From an uncultured Erythrobacter sp. (lineage in GTDB: Bacteria; Pseudomonadota; Alphaproteobacteria; Sphingomonadales; Sphingomonadaceae): DNA of 64,000 nt. Positions 17,547 through 26,370 of the stretch are shown one piece after another (positions within the stretch are counted from its first letter, which is position 1; each line of letters opens with the position of its first letter). Where the stretch lies: contig CANMMR010000006.1 in the NCBI GenBank assembly GCA_947499095.1, forward strand, positions 1-64,000. The letters run 5' to 3'. The position numbers and the translations under genes are program-made. The notes beneath the pieces were generated by a model that was not told the origin of the DNA, searched no databases, and saw only the letters and a list, made by a program, of their open reading frames with translations.

Positions 17547-17579
17547 GTAGACATTCTTGGCTGGACGAGGAGTTACGGC

Positions 17580-17846
17580 ATGAAGGCATCGAAGTTCACG
17601 GACGCGCAGAAGGCGTTCGTCATCAAGCAGGGCGAGGAAGGCACGCCGGTGGCGGAGGTGTGTCGTAAGGCAGGTATCAGCCAGGCGACTTACTTCAACT
17701 GGAAGAAGAAATACGCGGGGCTGATGCCGTCGGAGATGCGACGTCTGCGTGATCTGGAAGATGAGAACGGCCGACTGAAGCGCATCGTCGCTGACCTGAC
17801 GCTGGACCGCGAAATGCTGCAGGATGTCATCAAACGAAAGCTCTAA
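17580..17846 (+). CDS. IS3-family transposase OrfA
   Basis: The 88-residue protein has an N-terminal helix-turn-helix (EGTPVAEVCRKAGISQATYFNW) and a C-terminal leucine-zipper-like helix (LRDLEDENGRLKRIVADLTL), the standard OrfA build. It binds the inverted repeats and joins OrfB through a programmed -1 frameshift. The OrfB frame is open from 17831, and an AAAG run near the end of orfA (17837-17840) is a candidate slippery site. A typical A6G heptamer is not present. Confidence 0.9.
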   Translation: MKASKFTDAQKAFVIKQGEEGTPVAEVCRKAGISQATYFNWKKKYAGLMPSEMRRLRDLEDENGRLKRIVADLTLDREMLQDVIKRKL

Positions 17847-17896
17847 GGCCGGATCGGAAGCGCGAGATTATCGACGCTGTTCGGCAGGACTGGCAG

Positions 17897-18727
17897 GTGA
17901 CGATCCGTAGGGCGTGTGCCGCACTGCACTTCGATCGTTCCACCTATCACTACCAGGCCCGTCGCACCGATCCGGCCTTTCTGAAGAAGTGCATCAAGGA
18001 GATCTGCGAGACGCATGTCCGCTATGGTTATCGGCGTGTGTATTACATCCTGCGTCGGGACGGTTGGCATGTGAACCTGAAGAAGGTCTACAGGCTTTAC
18101 AGGGAGTTGGGCCTGCAGCTGCGCAACAAGACGCCCAAGCGGCGAGTGAAGGCGAAGCTGCGAGAGGATCGTGCGCCGGCGGTCCGACCGAACGATGTCT
18201 GGGCAATGGACTTCGTGCACGATGAGCTGGCGACTGGTCGCAAGCTGCGGATCCTGACGGTGGTGGATACGTTCTCCCGGCTATCGCCGATGATCGATCC
18301 CCGGTTCAGCTATCGCGGTGAGGACGTGGTCGCCACGCTGGATCAGGCATGCAGGAAGATCGGCTATCCGAAGACGATCAGGGTGGACAATGGCAGTGAG
18401 TTTATCTCTCGGGACATGGATCTGTGGGCTTACCAGCGCGGTGTGATCCTGGACTTCTCCCGCCCTGGCAAGCCCACGGACAATGCCTTTATCGAAGCGT
18501 TCAACAGCAAGCTGCGCAGCGAATGCCTGAACGCTCACTGGTTCCTGAATCTGCAAGATGCTTGCGAAAAGCTGGAGGCCTGGCGTAGACACTACAACGA
18601 AGAACGACCGCACAGCGCGATCGGGAATATCCCCCCGATCATGCTGGCAAACTCAGCCGGTGAAACCAGCCCACCGGACCTGAGCAAGGCGGAAAACTCC
18701 AGACCTGCGCGGTCCAAGGTTGGGTAG
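17897..18727 (+). CDS. IS3-family transposase OrfB (DDE integrase domain)
   Basis: The 276-residue protein contains an HTH_21 region with RRVYYILRRDGWHVNLKKVYRLYR and an rve integrase core. The three catalytic acidic residues are visible in WAMDFVHD, in RVDNGSEFIS and at the glutamate of FIEAFNSKLR. The GTG at 17897 is only nominal: the frame is open from 17831 and normal expression would be as an OrfAB fusion after -1 frameshifting. The frame ends at TAG 18725-18727, but the same frame continues open afterwards with CNNRPALIPAGGKLG. I recall similar tails in related transposases, so the TAG may be a late nonsense change. Confidence 0.9.
   Translation: MTIRRACAALHFDRSTYHYQARRTDPAFLKKCIKEICETHVRYGYRRVYYILRRDGWHVNLKKVYRLYRELGLQLRNKTPKRRVKAKLREDRAPAVRPNDVWAMDFVHDELATGRKLRILTVVDTFSRLSPMIDPRFSYRGEDVVATLDQACRKIGYPKTIRVDNGSEFISRDMDLWAYQRGVILDFSRPGKPTDNAFIEAFNSKLRSECLNAHWFLNLQDACEKLEAWRRHYNEERPHSAIGNIPPIMLANSAGETSPPDLSKAENSRPARSKVG
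18688..18716 (-). repeat. IS3-family right inverted repeat
   Basis: Reads GGCGGAAAACTC at its inner side and CGGTCCA at its outer side, the inverse of the left repeat with about seven mismatches. It lies inside the 3' end of the orfB frame, as is common in this family. Confidence 0.6.
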
Positions 18728-18959
18728 CAGTGCAACAACCGCCCGGCTCTAATCCCAGCTGGGGGAAAGCTGGGGGTCACGTCAAGAGCGATGTGATAGC
18801 CGCCGGCCTCATTTCTCATTCGCGCTAGTCAATTTCCCGCTGCATATGCAGAAATAAGAGTGTGCTAGCGCAATCTCTCTCGCAGGTGGAAGATCGTGCG
18901 TCGCATGGCGCAGGGCCGATTTTGCCTCACGGAGTTTCGGGTGTTCTTCAATCGATCCG

Positions 18960-20462
18960 GTGCTAAAGAGCGTGGCCGTGGACGGAGTTGAGCATCTGAA
19001 GGGCCGGATTTTGGCCGGGGTATCGCTTGCCTTGATGGCGAGCGCTTCGCCTGCGCTTGCATCGCAGCAGGACAAGGCTCTGCCGGACGTTTCGGAAACA
19101 TCGGACCTACCCGATCCGAGCGAGAGCTTGCCCACCTTTACGGAGGTCACCGACCTTCCCGACCCCGGCGAGAGCCCGCTCCAGCTCGATTTCAGCGCCG
19201 ATCCCATTCTCGGCCTGGCCGATTCCGCGGCCGATCCCGAGCTTTTCCGGCGCATCGTGGCGTCGTCGCTGCAGGCCAATGCTTCTCGCCGCGAGGTCGA
19301 AGCTCGGGTCGATCTTGCCGAAGCGCAGGTCGACGAAGCCGAGGCGGCCCATTTCCCGACGGTGGATCTCAATTTTACGTCTTACCGCACCATCGCGCGC
19401 AATTTCGGCGACGACCCGTTCAACCTCCTGGAACGCTCGCGCCCGCGCGAACGCTCGGATGCGACCGCAATAGTCGAATACACCGTTTTCGATTGGGGTG
19501 CGGCCAACGGCGTCATCCTCGCTGCCCAAGCGCGTTTGCGGGCTGCCGGTTATGAGCGCGATGCGGCGCTGACGGGGCTCGTCAACGACGTGGTCACCAA
19601 CTGGTACAGCGTGTTTGCCTACCAATCGCTGACCCGCCTCGCCGAAGGCTATCTGGAGGCACAGGACGGGATCGACGAGGCGCTCGACAAAAGGATCGCG
19701 CAAGGCGTGAACGCTCCGGCCGACAGGGCGCGCGTAGAAACGCTGCGGGCAGACGGGCAAATCCGCCTCGCCCAGTTCCAGCGCCGGCTCGCTTCGTCGG
19801 AAGCACGGTTCGCGCAGCTTACCGGCGTTCCGGCGCCGCCCTTGCTGCAGCGCCCGCCGGTGCTCTCCGAAATGCGGATCAGCAGGGATTATGCCGTGCT
19901 GGCCGCCAGCGAGGCGCCTGCGGTCAAGAGCGCCGAAGCTGCTGCCGAAGCCGCACGGATCGACGTGCGCAACAGCTGGGCCAGCCAGGCCCCCAAGCTG
20001 ACTGCGCGGGTCGACGCAGGGCGCTATGGCGTATTCGAGGATCAGGAAGACTACGATGTGCGCGGCAGTTTGAACCTGCGCTATCGCCTGTTCGGCGGCG
20101 CACTGGCGCGGGACGATCAGGCACGGGCCCGTGCGGCAGCCGCCGAGGCAACCGCCGACCGCGTCCGCCAGGAAAGCGAACGCGATGCGGCGATCATCTG
20201 GGCCGATGTGCAAGCGCTGAAACAGCAGCTGGTCGCGCTCGAAGCTGCCTATATCTCTGCCCGGCAGACCCGCGACGTCGTCTTCCGCCGGTTCGCCGCC
20301 CTCCGGGGGACGCTGTTCGACGTGGCCGACGCGCAGAGCGCCTACCTCGCCGCCGCCATCGCCTATATCGAAGGGCTGACCCAGCTCGACGCCTCGCGCT
20401 ATGTCCTGCTGGCGCGCACCGGACGCTTGCTCGAACAATTCGACATGGAGAACCAGCCATGA
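18960..20462 (+). CDS. TolC-family outer-membrane channel of a type I secretion system
   Basis: The 500-residue protein has a signal peptide (LAGVSLALMASASPALA) and two repeats of the TolC/OEP fold rich in alanine-glutamate helices, with the family motif TVFDWG near residue 177 and its second-half partner YRLFGG near residue 378. It forms the outer-membrane tunnel of the exporter encoded by the next two genes. An odd feature is a short repeated acidic-proline segment before the barrel, with DLPDPSES followed 13 residues later by DLPDPGES. The start is uncertain: GTG at 18960, 18972 or 18978 are all possible, and the last has an AAAGAG upstream. The stop overlaps the next start. Confidence 0.9.
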   Translation: MLKSVAVDGVEHLKGRILAGVSLALMASASPALASQQDKALPDVSETSDLPDPSESLPTFTEVTDLPDPGESPLQLDFSADPILGLADSAADPELFRRIVASSLQANASRREVEARVDLAEAQVDEAEAAHFPTVDLNFTSYRTIARNFGDDPFNLLERSRPRERSDATAIVEYTVFDWGAANGVILAAQARLRAAGYERDAALTGLVNDVVTNWYSVFAYQSLTRLAEGYLEAQDGIDEALDKRIAQGVNAPADRARVETLRADGQIRLAQFQRRLASSEARFAQLTGVPAPPLLQRPPVLSEMRISRDYAVLAASEAPAVKSAEAAAEAARIDVRNSWASQAPKLTARVDAGRYGVFEDQEDYDVRGSLNLRYRLFGGALARDDQARARAAAAEATADRVRQESERDAAIIWADVQALKQQLVALEAAYISARQTRDVVFRRFAALRGTLFDVADAQSAYLAAAIAYIEGLTQLDASRYVLLARTGRLLEQFDMENQP

Positions 20463-22249
20463 GCGAAGCTCCCATGGTCGAAATCCCCGAGAAGCGGCTG
20501 GCCGACTGGATTGTGGAGCCGATCAAGGCGAACTGGCGGACCTATTCCAAGGTCGCCATCGCTGCGACGCTGATCAACATCTTTGGCCTTGTCACCGCGC
20601 TGTTCACGATGACGGTGTACGACCGCGTCATTCCCAACAGCGCCTTCACCTCGCTCGCGGCGCTTTCGATCGGGCTTGGCATCATCATCGTCTTCGATTT
20701 CGCGCTCAAGCTGCTGCGCGCCTATTTCGTCGATCACGCAGGCACCAATATCGACAAGGACGTCGGCGAGACGGTCTTCGAGCGCCTCATCGAAATGCGG
20801 CTGGAGCTGCGCAAGGGTTCGACGGGCCAGCTGACCGGGCTGATGCGCGAGCTGGAGACACTGCGCGATTTCTTCGCCTCGGCAACGCTGGCGGCAGTGG
20901 TCGACGTGCCGTTCATCCTGATCACGCTGATCGTGGTCGCGCTCATCGGGGGCTGGGTGGTGCTGGTGCCCGCGCTGATGGTTCCGCTCGTCATTCTCGT
21001 GGGTCTCGCCGTCCATCCCACGCAGCAGCGCCTGGCCGCAAGGGCGATGGACGAGGGCCTGCTCAAGCAATCGGTGCTGGTCGAGACGATCGGCAGTATC
21101 GAGGCGGTGAAGACCGCCGGGGCGCGCAATTTGTTCGAAGACCGCTGGACGCGGGCGCTGGGCGATCACGCGCATATCTCGCTCCAGCAGCGCCTGATCG
21201 CCAGCATCGGGACGACCTTCGCCACTTCGGCAGGCACGATCTCGTATGCGGGTGTCGTGATTGTCGGCGTGTTCTCCGTGGCCGATAACCGCCTGACCAT
21301 GGGCGGCCTCATCGCCTGCTCGATCCTGGCCGGACGTGCCATCGCGCCGCTCGCGCAGATTTCGCAGCTCGTATCGCGGCTGACCGCCACACGCACCGCT
21401 TATCGCCAGATCCGTTCGCTGATGGAGCGTCCGCCCGAAGGGCCGGGTAGCGATGCCATCATGATCGACCGGACGCGCGGCGAGCTGGAGCTGCGCAATG
21501 TCAGCTTCCAGTATCCCGGTGCCGCGACCAAGGCGCTCGACAGCGTCAGCCTGACGATAAGACCGGGCGAGAAGGTGGCGCTGCTGGGCCGTGTCGGTTC
21601 GGGCAAGTCCACACTCGCGCGCATGATGCTGGGCCTCTATCCCCCGCAGGACGGCATGGTGCTGTTCGACGGGATCGACATCGCCCAGCTCGACCCCGAT
21701 TCGCTGCGCCGCTCGGTGGGATCGGTGCTGCAGGAACCGGCGCTGTTCTCCGGCACGATCCGCGAGAATATCGCGCTCGGCCGCCCCAATGTCGACGACG
21801 AGGAAATGCTGCGCGCCAGCCGCGTGTCGGGCACCGACATCTTTGCCAGCCGAATCCCGCGCGGTTACGATTTGCGACTGGTCGATCGCGGCGAAGGGCT
21901 TTCGGGCGGGCAGCGCCAGTCGATCGCCATCGCCCGCGCGTTGGCAGGGCGGCCGCCGGTGCTGGTGATGGACGAACCCAGCAGCGCGATGGATGCCCAG
22001 ACGGAAGCCGATCTGATCGGGCGCTTGCGTGACGAATTGGCCGACCGCACGCTGGTGGTCGTGACTCACCGCCAGCCGCTGCTCGCGCTGGTCGATCGGA
22101 TTATCGTCGTCGACGAAGGAAAGATCCGCGCCGACGGACCGCGCGATGCAGTGCTGGCGAAACTCGCCGAAGGGTCGCGCCAGCAGGGCAATCCGACCAG
22201 CGGCCACGTCACCACGGCAGTGACCTCCAAGGCAGTGAAACCGAAATGA
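20459..22249 (+). CDS. Type I secretion ABC transporter (permease-ATPase fusion)
   Basis: The 596-residue protein has an N-terminal membrane domain of about six helices (residues 30-310) and a C-terminal ATPase. The ATPase has Walker A GRVGSGKST near residue 380, signature LSGGQRQ, Walker B VLVMDEPSS and the switch histidine in VVTHRQP. It resembles the LssB/PrtD-type exporters that drive unfolded substrates through the HlyD-TolC tunnel. No C39 peptidase or peptidase-like N-terminal domain is present, so cleavage of a double-glycine leader is not expected. ATGA overlap with the TolC gene upstream and with the HlyD gene downstream. Confidence 0.93.
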   Translation: MSEAPMVEIPEKRLADWIVEPIKANWRTYSKVAIAATLINIFGLVTALFTMTVYDRVIPNSAFTSLAALSIGLGIIIVFDFALKLLRAYFVDHAGTNIDKDVGETVFERLIEMRLELRKGSTGQLTGLMRELETLRDFFASATLAAVVDVPFILITLIVVALIGGWVVLVPALMVPLVILVGLAVHPTQQRLAARAMDEGLLKQSVLVETIGSIEAVKTAGARNLFEDRWTRALGDHAHISLQQRLIASIGTTFATSAGTISYAGVVIVGVFSVADNRLTMGGLIACSILAGRAIAPLAQISQLVSRLTATRTAYRQIRSLMERPPEGPGSDAIMIDRTRGELELRNVSFQYPGAATKALDSVSLTIRPGEKVALLGRVGSGKSTLARMMLGLYPPQDGMVLFDGIDIAQLDPDSLRRSVGSVLQEPALFSGTIRENIALGRPNVDDEEMLRASRVSGTDIFASRIPRGYDLRLVDRGEGLSGGQRQSIAIARALAGRPPVLVMDEPSSAMDAQTEADLIGRLRDELADRTLVVVTHRQPLLALVDRIIVVDEGKIRADGPRDAVLAKLAEGSRQQGNPTSGHVTTAVTSKAVKPK

Positions 22250-23625
22250 GCGCGCGCGAGGATCCGGTGGACGAGACGCCCGAAGGCCAGCCCCAGCCTG
22301 AGCCGATGCCCGGCCAGATGCCCGAGCGCGAAGAGGGCCGCGTCGAGCGATTTATCGACAATCTCGAACCGCGCCGCGTCTCACGCTGGCTGTTCTGGGC
22401 GATCGTCGTGTTTTTCGTCGTCTTCCTGGTCTGGGCGGCACTGGCGGAAATCGACCGCACCGTGCGCGGGCAGGGGCGGGTGATCTCGAGCAACGAGCTC
22501 CAGGTCGTTTCCAGTCTCGAAGGCGGGGTGCTCGAAGAAATTTTCGTCACCACCGGCCAGCAGGTCGAAGCGCTGGACCCGGTGCTGCGGCTGGATCCGA
22601 CGGAAACCGGCTCCAATCTCGGCAGCACCTCCGCCACGGCCGGAGCACTCGAAATGAAAGTCGCGCGGCTGGAGGCCGAGCTGGCCGGTCGCGCGCCGAG
22701 CTTCCCCGCTCCGGCGGATGAGGAAGCGGCCCGGCAGCGCAGCATCGAGAGCGCGCTGTACGCTTCGCGCCAGGCCAATTTGCAAAGTTCGCTGGCAGGG
22801 GCGCGTGCGCAGCTCGCCCGGGCGCGGCAGCAGGTGACAGAGGCCGAACGCCAGTCGGATTCGCTCGCCAGCCAGGCCCAGGCGGCCCGTGCCGAAGCCG
22901 ATCTGCTGCGGCCACTGGTCGATCAGGGTATCGAACCGCGTCTCTCCCTGGTGCGCGCGGAAGGACAGGCCACCAGCGCCGAGGCGCAGCTGGCCGGAGC
23001 CCGCGCCAGCATCGGGCGCGCGCAGGCGCAGGTGGTCGAAGCGCAGGCCAATCTCGACCGGACCTTGCGCGACTGGCGCGCGCAATCGGCGAATGAACTC
23101 GCTGCCGCGCAGGCGGAACTGGGTGCGCGAAGCGCTACTTTGCCGGCTCTGGAAGAGCGGCTCGAGCGCACGACGTTGCGGTCGCCGGTGACGGGCACGG
23201 TCAACCGCGTGCTCGTGAATACCCGCGGCAGCGCCGTTTCTCCGGGCGAGCCGCTGGTCGAGATTGCCGCGACCGACGATGCGCTGCTGGTCGAAGTCCG
23301 CATCCGCCCGCAAGACATCGGCACCGTGCGGATCGGGCAGGAGGCGAAGGTCGGCATCACCGCGTTCGACCAGACGATCTACGGCAGTCTCGACGGCCGG
23401 GTAGTCACCATCTCGCCGGACTCGATCGTCGACGAGCGGAGCGGCGAGATTTTCTACCTGGTGCGCGTGCGGACCGAGATGGATTCGATTCCAAATGTCG
23501 ATGGCGACCTCGAAATCGGCACCGGCATGGTCGCGGATGTCAGCCTGCTCGGCGACAAGCGGACGGTGCTGCAATATATCTTGACCCCGCTACGCCGCTT
23601 CAGCGATCGCGCGTTTCGCGAATAG
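22246..23625 (+). CDS. HlyD-family periplasmic adaptor of type I secretion
   Basis: The 459-residue protein has a single N-terminal membrane helix (about residues 45-67), a lipoyl/barrel half starting VISSNELQVVSSLEGGVLEEI, a long alanine-rich coiled coil at about residues 130-310 and a second barrel half with TTLRSPVTGTVNRVLVNT. It bridges the ABC exporter and the TolC channel. The first 40 residues are acidic and proline-rich. ATGA overlap with the exporter gene. The window shows no RTX or other T1SS substrate downstream. Confidence 0.93.
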   Translation: MSAREDPVDETPEGQPQPEPMPGQMPEREEGRVERFIDNLEPRRVSRWLFWAIVVFFVVFLVWAALAEIDRTVRGQGRVISSNELQVVSSLEGGVLEEIFVTTGQQVEALDPVLRLDPTETGSNLGSTSATAGALEMKVARLEAELAGRAPSFPAPADEEAARQRSIESALYASRQANLQSSLAGARAQLARARQQVTEAERQSDSLASQAQAARAEADLLRPLVDQGIEPRLSLVRAEGQATSAEAQLAGARASIGRAQAQVVEAQANLDRTLRDWRAQSANELAAAQAELGARSATLPALEERLERTTLRSPVTGTVNRVLVNTRGSAVSPGEPLVEIAATDDALLVEVRIRPQDIGTVRIGQEAKVGITAFDQTIYGSLDGRVVTISPDSIVDERSGEIFYLVRVRTEMDSIPNVDGDLEIGTGMVADVSLLGDKRTVLQYILTPLRRFSDRAFRE

Positions 23626-23683
23626 GGCGCGCCGGACACCGGGCGGCTTGCAAGTCCGGGTCCGAACGGCGACAATACGCTGC

Positions 23684-24058
23684 ATGAACACGACAATTCC
23701 GCTCGCCCTGCTCCTTGCGACTACCGGCTGTGCGGCCAGCGAAGGGACTTACGACGTGGCGGAGCAACGCGCGACCTGCACGGTTTATAACGCCGAACGG
23801 ACAGTCATGGGCGAGGCCGAACTGTGCGCTGCACTGATGGAAGGGTTTGCGGAAACGGGTGGCGATCCGGCGACGAGCGTCGCGGTGTCTGTTTTATCGC
23901 CAACGCAGCTCGAAGTGCTGGTGACGGTCGCCTCCGGAACGCAGCGCGATCCGATTACGTTCGATGTGATGGACACCGAAATGCGCGAAGCGATCGTGAA
24001 GGGCTTCGGCGCCGATCTTGCGCGGATCCTGGCCCGAGACGCAGCGTCCGGTGGTTGA
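23684..24058 (+). CDS. Small probable lipoprotein, unknown function
   Basis: The 124-residue protein has a short hydrophobic leader ending ATTGCAAS, a weak lipobox. The mature part is acidic, with two cysteines (ATCTVYN and ELCAALM) that might form a disulfide. I do not recognise it. It starts 58 bases after the HlyD gene and its end overlaps the start of the TIGR04282-like gene, so it may link either to secretion or to the organoarsenical cluster. Confidence 0.5.
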   Translation: MNTTIPLALLLATTGCAASEGTYDVAEQRATCTVYNAERTVMGEAELCAALMEGFAETGGDPATSVAVSVLSPTQLEVLVTVASGTQRDPITFDVMDTEMREAIVKGFGADLARILARDAASGG

Positions 24059-24638
24059 TCCGGCCCATTCGCCCAAACTCGTCATTTTCGCTCGCCTGCC
24101 GGCTCCCGGAAAGGCGAAGACGCGGCTGATCCCGGCGCTCGGCGAAGAAGGTGCAGCACGGCTCTGTGCCCGGCTGCTCAATCGCACGGTGGAGGAGGCG
24201 AAGGCCAGTGGTCTGCGGTTCCAGCTGCGAGTGACCGGCGGCGAATGCGCGGCATTCCGCGAGCTTTACGGCGAGGATGTCGAGGTCGTCGAGCAAGGCC
24301 CCGGCGATCTCGGAAAGCGCATGGCGAGGGTGGAGGGGCCGGCGCTCATCATCGGGAGCGATTGTCCCGGCATGACCGCACCCCTGATCCGCGCCGCGGC
24401 GGACGCGCTGGAAGATCGGTCGGTCGTTATCGGCCCCGCGACCGATGGCGGGTATTACCTCATCGGCTTTCGTGAGCAGCTGCCGTGGCTGTTTGCCGAC
24501 ATGGAATGGAGCACGCCGTCCGTTTTTGCCGAAACGCTGGCGAGACTTGCAGCTCGCGGGCTGGGGCCGGCGGTGCTGCCCGAGCTTTCGGATATCGACA
24601 CGCCCGAAGACCTTGCCAGCTGGCCGGAACTCCAGTGA
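24051..24638 (+). CDS. TIGR04282-type nucleotidyl/glycosyltransferase-like protein (arsenosugar family)
   Basis: The 195-residue GT-A-like protein begins, after a short tail, with KLVIFARLPAPGKAKTRLIPALG, the nucleotide-binding start of the TIGR04282 family, and continues with the metal-site region LIIGSDCPGM and the segment ATDGGYYLIGF. Family members are repeatedly found beside arsM and arsS and are named arsenosugar biosynthesis glycosyltransferases, although the biochemistry is not firmly settled. A GTG start at 24051 overlaps the stop of the upstream gene by eight bases, and the stop overlaps the next GTG by four bases. This is one of two glycosyltransferase-like proteins in the cluster. 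Confidence 0.85.
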   Translation: MVDPAHSPKLVIFARLPAPGKAKTRLIPALGEEGAARLCARLLNRTVEEAKASGLRFQLRVTGGECAAFRELYGEDVEVVEQGPGDLGKRMARVEGPALIIGSDCPGMTAPLIRAAADALEDRSVVIGPATDGGYYLIGFREQLPWLFADMEWSTPSVFAETLARLAARGLGPAVLPELSDIDTPEDLASWPELQ

Positions 24639-25357
24639 GCACCAGCATCGTCGTTCCGGTGCTGGACGAGGAAGCGGCACTGCCTGCGCTGATTGAACGG
24701 CTCGCCAGCCTCGACCCCCGGCCTGCCGAAATCGTGCTGGTGGATGGCGGCAGCAGCGATGCCACGGTCAACCTCGCGCAAGCTGCGGGCTGGCGGATCC
24801 TCGCCGGTGAGCGGGGCAGGGCACGGCAGATCAATCTCGGGGTCGCCGAAGCAATCGGGGACAATGTTTGTATCCTCCATGCCGACACGCTGCCGCCTGC
24901 AGACATGGTCGCCGTGATCGAGGAGACGCTGGCCGACGAGCGCATCGCGCTCGCCAGCTTCACGCCGCTGATCAAGGGGCCGCAGAAGACCCGCTGGTTC
25001 ACCACCGCGCATAACTGGATCAAGACCTGGTACGCGCCGCTCATCACCCGGCCGCACCTGTTCCTGCGCGGCGTGCGCCTGCTGTTCGGCGACCATGCCA
25101 TGTTCTTCCGGCGCCAGGATTTCCGGCGCATAGGGGGCTGCACGCCCGGCGATGCGGTGATGGAGGAAGCCGACCTCTGCGTAAAATTCGCGCGGCTCGG
25201 GCGGATCAAGCTGGTGCCGCGCTGGGTCGAGACATCCGATCGCAGGATCGCCGCCTGGGGGCCGCTCAAGGCCAACTGGATCTATTTCAAGGTCGGCATG
25301 CTCTGGGCCTTCGGCCTGCGCGACAGGATGGCGAAGCACTACCCGGACGTGCGCTAG
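24635..25357 (+). CDS. TIGR04283-type family 2 glycosyltransferase (arsenosugar family)
   Basis: The 240-residue protein is a small GT-A glycosyltransferase beginning STSIVVPVLDEEAALPALI, with the metal-binding loop LHADTLPP, the motif VDGGSSDAT and the acceptor-side segment GDHAMFFRRQDFRRIGG. This is the usual partner of TIGR04282 proteins in arsenosugar gene clusters. It starts with GTG in a four-base overlap with the preceding gene, so the pair is translationally coupled. Its stop overlaps by four bases the stop of the convergent SDR gene. Confidence 0.87.
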   Translation: MSTSIVVPVLDEEAALPALIERLASLDPRPAEIVLVDGGSSDATVNLAQAAGWRILAGERGRARQINLGVAEAIGDNVCILHADTLPPADMVAVIEETLADERIALASFTPLIKGPQKTRWFTTAHNWIKTWYAPLITRPHLFLRGVRLLFGDHAMFFRRQDFRRIGGCTPGDAVMEEADLCVKFARLGRIKLVPRWVETSDRRIAAWGPLKANWIYFKVGMLWAFGLRDRMAKHYPDVR

Positions 25358-26370
25358 GCGTTCGGCAGGAAGCCCGCTTCGATGCAGTAATCGATGAGGC
25401 GATGGATGTAGGGTTTGCCGGTCGCCGGACAGGACTCCCCGCCAAGCTTGCGGAACGCACTGTCGTCGAAATGCGGGTCGCGCTGGAAGTAGCTGGCGTA
25501 GAGCCCGGCGATCCGTTTGAAGAGCCGTCTCTCGATTGCCGGAAGACTGGCCAAATCGAAAATTTCGGGAGCGACCAGCTCGGGTTCGCGGAATTGCGAG
25601 TAGGCGCCGATCGCGCCGGTGAAGTCCGCCACCGGCAATGGTTGTCCCGACACGAGATGGAAGGTCCCGCCGCTGCTCGCGCCAGACGTCGCGGCGATGG
25701 TCACGATGCCCTTCGCGACATGATCGATCGGCACGAAATCCAGCGTCGCCCCCGCGCGCGCCGGCATGTGTTTCACCCGGCCCTCGGCGATCAGCTTGAA
25801 CGCGGAATAAGTCGTGTCGAACTGGCGGATCGCCCCGCTAGCATATTCGCCCACCACGATCGAGGGGCGCGCAATCGCCCAGCGCAGATTGCTGGCGCGC
25901 ACCAATCGCTCGCCCGCCGCCTTGCTTGCCTCGTAACCATTGGCGAAGCCGCCGTCCGGTAGCGGGTCATCTTCGCGGATCGTGCCGTCGCGCGCTCCGC
26001 AGACGTAGGCGGTGGACACGTGAAGCACGGCCATGCTTCCCGCCGCGGCAAGCTCCAGCATATGCGCCACGCCATCGACATTGACGGCGCGGTAGTCTGC
26101 CTCGTCGAGGTCGAAACGCACCGTCGCGGCGCAATGGATTACGACATCGTGTGTCTGCGCGACTTTTGCGAACAGCTCGTCGTTCCAGGCGAAGCGCGGC
26201 TGCGACACGTCCCCCGTCAGCGTCCGCGCGGCCACCGCCGTCCCGTCGTTCGCGCGCATCTCGGGCGTACGATGGACCAGCGCCGTTACGCGATGCCCCG
26301 CATCGATCAGCCGCGCGCAAACCTCTCCGCCGAGCAGGCCGGCGGCACCTGTTACGAGAACCCTTAGCAA
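25354..26370 (-). CDS. NAD-dependent epimerase/dehydratase (extended SDR) in the arsenic cluster
   Basis: The 338-residue protein has an N-terminal Rossmann fold with RVLVTGAAGLLGGEVCARL, a serine-tyrosine-lysine catalytic set near HVSTAYVCG and the segment NGYEASKAAGERL, and a C-terminal substrate domain. It resembles sugar-nucleotide epimerases and long-chain-type reductases; the substrate is not clear. The best start is a TTG at 26370 that overlaps the arsM stop, since no ATG or GTG lies near the conserved N terminus. It is coupled to arsM and so probably acts on a product or donor in the same pathway. Confidence 0.75.
   Translation of the reverse strand: MLRVLVTGAAGLLGGEVCARLIDAGHRVTALVHRTPEMRANDGTAVAARTLTGDVSQPRFAWNDELFAKVAQTHDVVIHCAATVRFDLDEADYRAVNVDGVAHMLELAAAGSMAVLHVSTAYVCGARDGTIREDDPLPDGGFANGYEASKAAGERLVRASNLRWAIARPSIVVGEYASGAIRQFDTTYSAFKLIAEGRVKHMPARAGATLDFVPIDHVAKGIVTIAATSGASSGGTFHLVSGQPLPVADFTGAIGAYSQFREPELVAPEIFDLASLPAIERRLFKRIAGLYASYFQRDPHFDDSAFRKLGGESCPATGKPYIHRLIDYCIEAGFLPNA

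Larger units (their letters stand above)
17518..18716 (+). mobile_element. IS3-family insertion sequence
   Basis: The element carries two overlapping transposase frames and imperfect terminal inverted repeats. The left repeat at 17518-17546 and the reverse complement of 18688-18716 agree at about 22 of 29 positions, including an 11-base perfect inner block GAGTTTTCCGC. A weaker outward match (TGC-x-AC) could extend the ends to about 17504 and 18729, giving TG...CA termini. I see no target-site duplication with either choice. This suggests that the element has recombined or that flanking DNA was lost. The exact ends are uncertain. Confidence 0.75.

Noticed and set aside
17497..18740. Composite transposon or integron
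   Set aside because: Only one IS3 copy is visible, with no attC sites and no integrase other than the DDE transposase.
20399..22207. 602-codon minus-strand frame opposite the ABC exporter
   Set aside because: Antisense frame with no domain; the exporter motifs on the plus strand explain the openness.
23684..24058. Small protein as the type I secretion substrate
   Set aside because: It has an N-terminal signal or lipoprotein leader and no glycine-rich repeats or C-terminal secretion signal, so it is not a likely substrate.
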